In this document: piece by piece, positions 60,954-64,000 of the stretch | How the letters are laid out: the number at the start of each line of letters is the position of its first letter | Position numbering within the stretch: the first letter of the stretch is position 1 | Origin: Pseudobdellovibrionaceae bacterium | Lineage (GTDB): Bacteria > Bdellovibrionota > Bdellovibrionia > Bdellovibrionales > UBA1609 | Length of the DNA: 64,000 nucleotides | Assembly: GCA_023898385.1 (NCBI GenBank) | Contig: CP060220.1 | Coordinates: 806,001 to 870,000 of the forward strand | Direction of reading: 5' to 3' | Program-made: the position numbers and the translations under genes | The notes under the pieces: model-generated | The model's database searches: none | What the model was told of the DNA's origin: nothing | The model's input: only the letters and a program-made list of their open reading frames with translations

Positions 60954-62162
60954 TTAAAACCAAGCGTGCATCACTAACCAATAGGAAGGATGAGCGGCTG
61001 GCGCATTTGATTTATCCAGTGATGGTGCTCCCACCTCAGCCCATTCTGCTCGCGCTAATATGTTGAGGTTGCTGTTGGCATAATGTTTAAAGCCCAGGCC
61101 TCGGCGGTGGAAACCGTCTCCCGTGTTTTCTTTATCCAGAGCTAAGAAGTCGTACTTAAAAATCATGGCCCACTTCTGGGTCAAATCCCAATTCAGTTGG
61201 GCATACCACCCCGCAGACTGTTTATCTTGGACGGCTGTCTTGAAGGCCGTGTCTGTCACAAGCCGAGTACTAGCGTTTGTTAGGAAGCCCAATTTGTCTT
61301 GATTCCAATTCTCCGTGACCACATGTTCAAATAACAATGCCCCCCTAAACAAGCTGTCCGTCAGGCGGTCCAATGACAATACGCCATATGCGGAGTAGGC
61401 CTTGAGCTCTTTATACCCTGGCACAGTGAAATAGCTCGAGCTGGCTCCTACATATCCCGGCAACGAGGGCTGCCCCCAACGGACGTTAAGCGAAGTTCCG
61501 GAGTGCAGCCCCAAATTAAAAGAAGAGGTGGGCGCATCTTTTTCAGAATCGAGAAATGCCCAGTCATAGTGTATAGTTTCGGCGACAGACCCCGACAACA
61601 GCACTCCAAAATAGTAATGGTTCCAGGTGGTGTTATTTTGCATGCGCACATAGGTGCGATGCTCATCAGTGAGTAGACCGAAGGGAAGTGGAAACTGTCC
61701 AACAAGTACATGCTCTATGGCACTTCCGGCTTTGCGACTCCAGAGAAGGTATGTGTCACGTAGGTTTTCTTCTTGAGTGAAGTTACCAAAGTTGTAACTG
61801 GCCACCACATTAAACTCAGTGCCGCTTTCATACTTTTGAACAGGCACATTGACAGACCCAATGACGGACATCCAATTGAACCCGCTACGTGTGGAGGTGT
61901 CTTCCATATTTTCGCCACCCATATAGATGGCCCTTAAATCGCCTTGAAAATTCTCATGCATGGAAAAGGGTGAGGACTTGAATGTTCGCGAACCGTAGAG
62001 CTTACCATACTGATTTCGAATGCCTCCGCCCGTGGGGCTTACGTGACAGGCCGCACAACTAATTAGGCCATGCTTGGCTGCATACTCTGGCCTCGCCCAA
62101 ACAGACACTGATAGTAAAATGGCCCACAACACCAATACAACCTGGGTCGCGCGTTGTTTCAT
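60954..62162 (-). CDS. Heme-motif / beta-barrel fusion outer-membrane protein
   Basis: The 402-residue product starts at ATG 62162 after GGAGGTGAAGAG. A signal peptide (VVLVLWAILLSVSVWA) is followed by a single CAACH heme motif near residue 35. Amphipathic beta segments then run over the rest of the protein (GVLLSGSVAETIHYDWAFLD, WAMIFKYDFLALD) to a terminal aromatic (VMHAWF), as in porins. A cytochrome motif plugged into a barrel suggests electron transfer across the outer membrane or a sealed channel. It is longer upstream in frame but without site. Confidence 0.7.
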   Translation of the reverse strand: MKQRATQVVLVLWAILLSVSVWARPEYAAKHGLISCAACHVSPTGGGIRNQYGKLYGSRTFKSSPFSMHENFQGDLRAIYMGGENMEDTSTRSGFNWMSVIGSVNVPVQKYESGTEFNVVASYNFGNFTQEENLRDTYLLWSRKAGSAIEHVLVGQFPLPFGLLTDEHRTYVRMQNNTTWNHYYFGVLLSGSVAETIHYDWAFLDSEKDAPTSSFNLGLHSGTSLNVRWGQPSLPGYVGASSSYFTVPGYKELKAYSAYGVLSLDRLTDSLFRGALLFEHVVTENWNQDKLGFLTNASTRLVTDTAFKTAVQDKQSAGWYAQLNWDLTQKWAMIFKYDFLALDKENTGDGFHRRGLGFKHYANSNLNILARAEWAEVGAPSLDKSNAPAAHPSYWLVMHAWF

Positions 62163-62262
62163 CTCTTCACCTCCACACCTAGCGCATATTGAATTTTCTA
62201 GAGACTTATTAAGACGGCCATAAGTAAGGCCACACACTTATCCCTGCTTTAGGTCACCTTTA

Positions 62263-62334
62263 ATAGATTCTCAATCAAAAAGACCGAGACGTATCCTATT
62301 TGATATGTTGGGGTCTATTTGATTGAGAATCTAT
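62263..62334. repeat. 23-bp inverted repeat
   Basis: Bases 62263-62285 and 62312-62334 are inverted repeats with one mismatch around a 26-base loop. It lies between two minus-strand cytochrome genes. No T-run follows on either strand. The arms are AT-rich, unlike those of the long hairpin elements. Confidence 0.75.
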
Positions 62335-62335
62335 A

Positions 62336-62388
62336 AAATCTAACCCAAATCTGGGCGAATTCGTTGTCTTATTTATGGCCGCCTCAAT
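62336..62388. repeat. 53-bp intergenic repeat, copy B
   Basis: Partner of the segment at 49275-49327 (42 of 53 bases alike), placed just right of the 23-bp inverted repeat. Its last five bases overlap the 3' end of the diheme cytochrome gene. Confidence 0.6.
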
Positions 62389-63127
62389 TTAATCCTGAGA
62401 GGTACTCAGACATCTTCTCTATTTCTTCGTCTGTCAATGCGGCAGCCATCCCTTGCATAATAGGATTTACTCGCTGCCCTGAGCGAAAATTCTTAAGTTG
62501 ATCCACTAGATAAACTTTTTGTTGTCCAGCCAGGTGCGGAAAATTAGGCACCATCGAATAACCTTTTAGGCCATGACAAGAAGAACACTTCTGCTCAAAA
62601 AGAACCTGCCCCGCACTGGGCGCAGGGGCATTCGCAGATTCTACAGGGCCTTTTGACGACTCGTCGTCCACCACTGATTCTCCCACTTGCGGCACCGCAA
62701 GTGGTTTTTCGGGGGTGGCCGCCGCAGCCAAGGCATCAGCCACACCCAAGCTTTTAACGAAAACCGTCACATCTTCCACGCCCGACTCACCCAATGGAGC
62801 TAACCAAGCGGGCATGGCGTTGACTCCTCCTGCGACCACCTTAGCGATATCTTCAAGAGAGCCCTCGCCGTGCATCCATTCGCCGTCACGCAGATTGGGC
62901 CCGACAAGACCCTTCGCATCCGGCCCGTGGCAACCTGAACAATTTTTCTTATAGATTTCTTCGCCTCGAGCCACCTGCTCCGGCGACAAGTCCTCGGTCA
63001 AAACAACTGCAGCAGAATTGGTAGGCTCAATCTCGGGGATCTCTAAATGGCCGTGACCCATACACCCCACAAGGGCGGACACTGCACACAACGACGCCAA
63101 AGTCACAGATAGATTTTTTAGATCCAT
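62384..63127 (-). CDS. Diheme c-type cytochrome lipoprotein
   Basis: The 247-residue protein has a lipobox ALVGC and two cytochrome domains: first CSGCH (about residue 63, with MHGEGSLEDIAKVVAGGVNAM), second CSSCH near 180 with GQQKVYLVDQLKNFRSGQR and a Met-ligand-like NPIMQGMAAAL. An Ala/Pro-rich linker joins the two. The layout resembles membrane-attached diheme cytochromes such as cbb3-oxidase subunits or caa3-linked carriers. It probably works with the neighbouring cytochromes in respiration. Confidence 0.85.
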   Translation of the reverse strand: MDLKNLSVTLASLCAVSALVGCMGHGHLEIPEIEPTNSAAVVLTEDLSPEQVARGEEIYKKNCSGCHGPDAKGLVGPNLRDGEWMHGEGSLEDIAKVVAGGVNAMPAWLAPLGESGVEDVTVFVKSLGVADALAAAATPEKPLAVPQVGESVVDDESSKGPVESANAPAPSAGQVLFEQKCSSCHGLKGYSMVPNFPHLAGQQKVYLVDQLKNFRSGQRVNPIMQGMAAALTDEEIEKMSEYLSGLN

Positions 63128-63760
63128 TTACGTACCACCTTGAAATAAGAATTTCCTTTTACGGGTGCAATCACAAAGCCATTTGTGGGGCTTTCTTATC
63201 GCTATTTCAAGTGGCCCTGTCATCTCAAAATGTGTTCAGGTCTGAACAATTTACATAAGACAGCCCAATTCTGTAACCGCCCTTGTATACAAACGGAGCC
63301 CATCCGACCACATCCCACCGGCCCAGGACTAGGCAGCTCTATTTTTCTACCCCAGACAGAATCCTTGTAGCTGGCCCTCGCCATGTGCATTTAAGGAGTG
63401 CCCAAGCACTGATTTCATGGTGACGAAAGCTCCTTGCTTTGATGTCTGATCATAATTCGTCTCTCACCGGCGCACCTCGATTCACCCATTTACGGGACCC
63501 TAGCGCACACCGATTCCATTAGTGACCCTGAAATCCCTTACAGCAAGGCGCCTTAGACGTTCTTTGACCCCGAAGAGAGACACCCCATGAAGCCTTCAAA
63601 CCACAGAACATTTTCGCCACAATGAAATCCGCGACTTGCCCTTTAGACGGCCGCCCCATACCTTTACGTACCACTTACAACTCTGGTAGGGATCATCCGA
63701 AAGAAAACAAGATTGAAGGACTCTCTTGATCAACTTAGACAGTGAGATTTGAATATACCT
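63128..63760. other. Intergenic stretch of about 630 bases
   Basis: No gene is supported here. A short hairpin (AAAGCC with GGCTTT, 63175-63194) lies 48 bases from the diheme cytochrome start. The rest, including the leader of the gene at 63761, shows no RNA or repeat I could recognise. Frames in this stretch lack a ribosome-binding site and protein-like composition. Confidence 0.45.
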
Positions 63761-64000
63761 ATGAGTGAACAGTTCGAGCCGCGCCCCTTTGATGGCAACC
63801 CTCTCAATCAAAACCCCTTGGCCACGGAAATAACCCGTGAGGGCATCCCCTCTCGAGGGTCAAAAAAACCCATGGGCTATTTTACCGCTGACTGGCAGGG
63901 CACTACCAGCTACATCACAGCCTTGAGCCTACAAGAGGGTATGCTGGAACAAGTGAAGCCCCAAAATCAGGGTGTGGTTTTGGGGCTCGAGCACCCCAAA
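63761..64000 (+). CDS. lipB: Octanoyltransferase LipB, N-terminal part (runs off the window)
   Basis: The frame from ATG 63761 is open to the window end (80 codons). After a 40-residue polar leader the sequence YFTADWQGTTSYITALSLQ and VVLGLEHPK resembles the start of LipB, where Y..AL.LQ is followed by the LLLEHPP strand. LipB transfers octanoyl from acyl carrier protein to lipoate-dependent enzymes. Only the start of the domain is visible, so the catalytic Lys and Cys cannot be checked. The N-terminal extension is longer than usual. Confidence 0.65.
   Translation, partial: MSEQFEPRPFDGNPLNQNPLATEITREGIPSRGSKKPMGYFTADWQGTTSYITALSLQEGMLEQVKPQNQGVVLGLEHPK

Noticed and set aside
63596..63811. 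Minus-strand ORF of 71 codons overlapping the lipB start
   Set aside because: Shadow of the leader and lipB start, no ribosome-binding site.
1..64000. CRISPR array, tRNA or rRNA
   Set aside because: No regularly spaced direct repeats, no clear T-arm (GTTCRANNC) with acceptor stem, and no rRNA signature was found by eye; a computed scan would be needed to exclude a tRNA fully.

Overview
The window looks like a chromosomal segment of a predatory-type or environmental Gram-negative bacterium of the Bdellovibrionota. This is an inference. It rests on the very high density of signal-peptide and lipobox proteins, a TIGR02147-type regulator, FecR, PilZ, cyclic-nucleotide and PP2C signalling proteins, and a Gram-negative BamB gene. 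No rRNA, tRNA, CRISPR array or intact insertion sequence was seen.

Layout. Bases 1-8.2 kb hold cell-envelope genes (SH3 lipoprotein, adenosine-deaminase-like enzyme, rhomboid protease, GLUG-repeat lipoprotein) and two long hairpin elements. 8.3-16.5 kb is mostly minus strand: a DUF2007-like membrane protein, a VWA lipoprotein, an HlyIII-type membrane protein, a D-2-hydroxyacid dehydrogenase, an exported protein, a PilZ protein and a lytic transglycosylase, interrupted by a plus-strand DUF4160/DUF2442 pair. 16.6-28.4 kb holds a FecR-like protein divergent from a PP2C phosphatase, outer-membrane proteins, a PilZ / dual cyclic-nucleotide-binding pair, an M14 carboxypeptidase and cytidine deaminase. 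28.4-34.4 kb on the minus strand holds apt, a small lipoprotein, bamB, a yfgM-like gene, leucine dehydrogenase and a glycine-rich lipoprotein.

34.5-40.5 kb is accessory DNA. It has a membrane-tethered HTH protein with paired operator-like dyads, a minimal tyrosine recombinase, a two-gene nucleotidyltransferase module, a decayed second copy of the recombinase 3' end, and exported proteins of unknown function. 40.7-48.2 kb is core metabolism: yceD-rpmF-fabH-fabD-fabG-acpP-fabF (type II fatty-acid synthesis, without plsX at its usual place), then rpiB, glyA and an M23 endopeptidase. 48.3-53.5 kb has the TIGR02147-like regulator and an unusual operon: sugar-amidotransferase-like PP-loop ATPase, thioester/acyl-CoA reductase and acyl-CoA ligase. 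54-60.2 kb has a 952-residue repeat lipoprotein, a third hairpin element, a 38-codon membrane microprotein, icd and a secreted HExxH metallopeptidase. 60.5-63.1 kb is a c-type cytochrome group that includes a heme-motif/beta-barrel fusion. The window ends in the start of a lipB-like gene.

The most interesting signal is a family of three long hairpins (1278-1456, 3197-3379, 56899-57125). They share a related 77-83-base core that shows compensatory base changes. The flanking arms of 51-72 bases are near-perfect inverted repeats within each copy but, outside about 10 inner bases shared by two copies, unrelated between copies. No annotated feature explains them.
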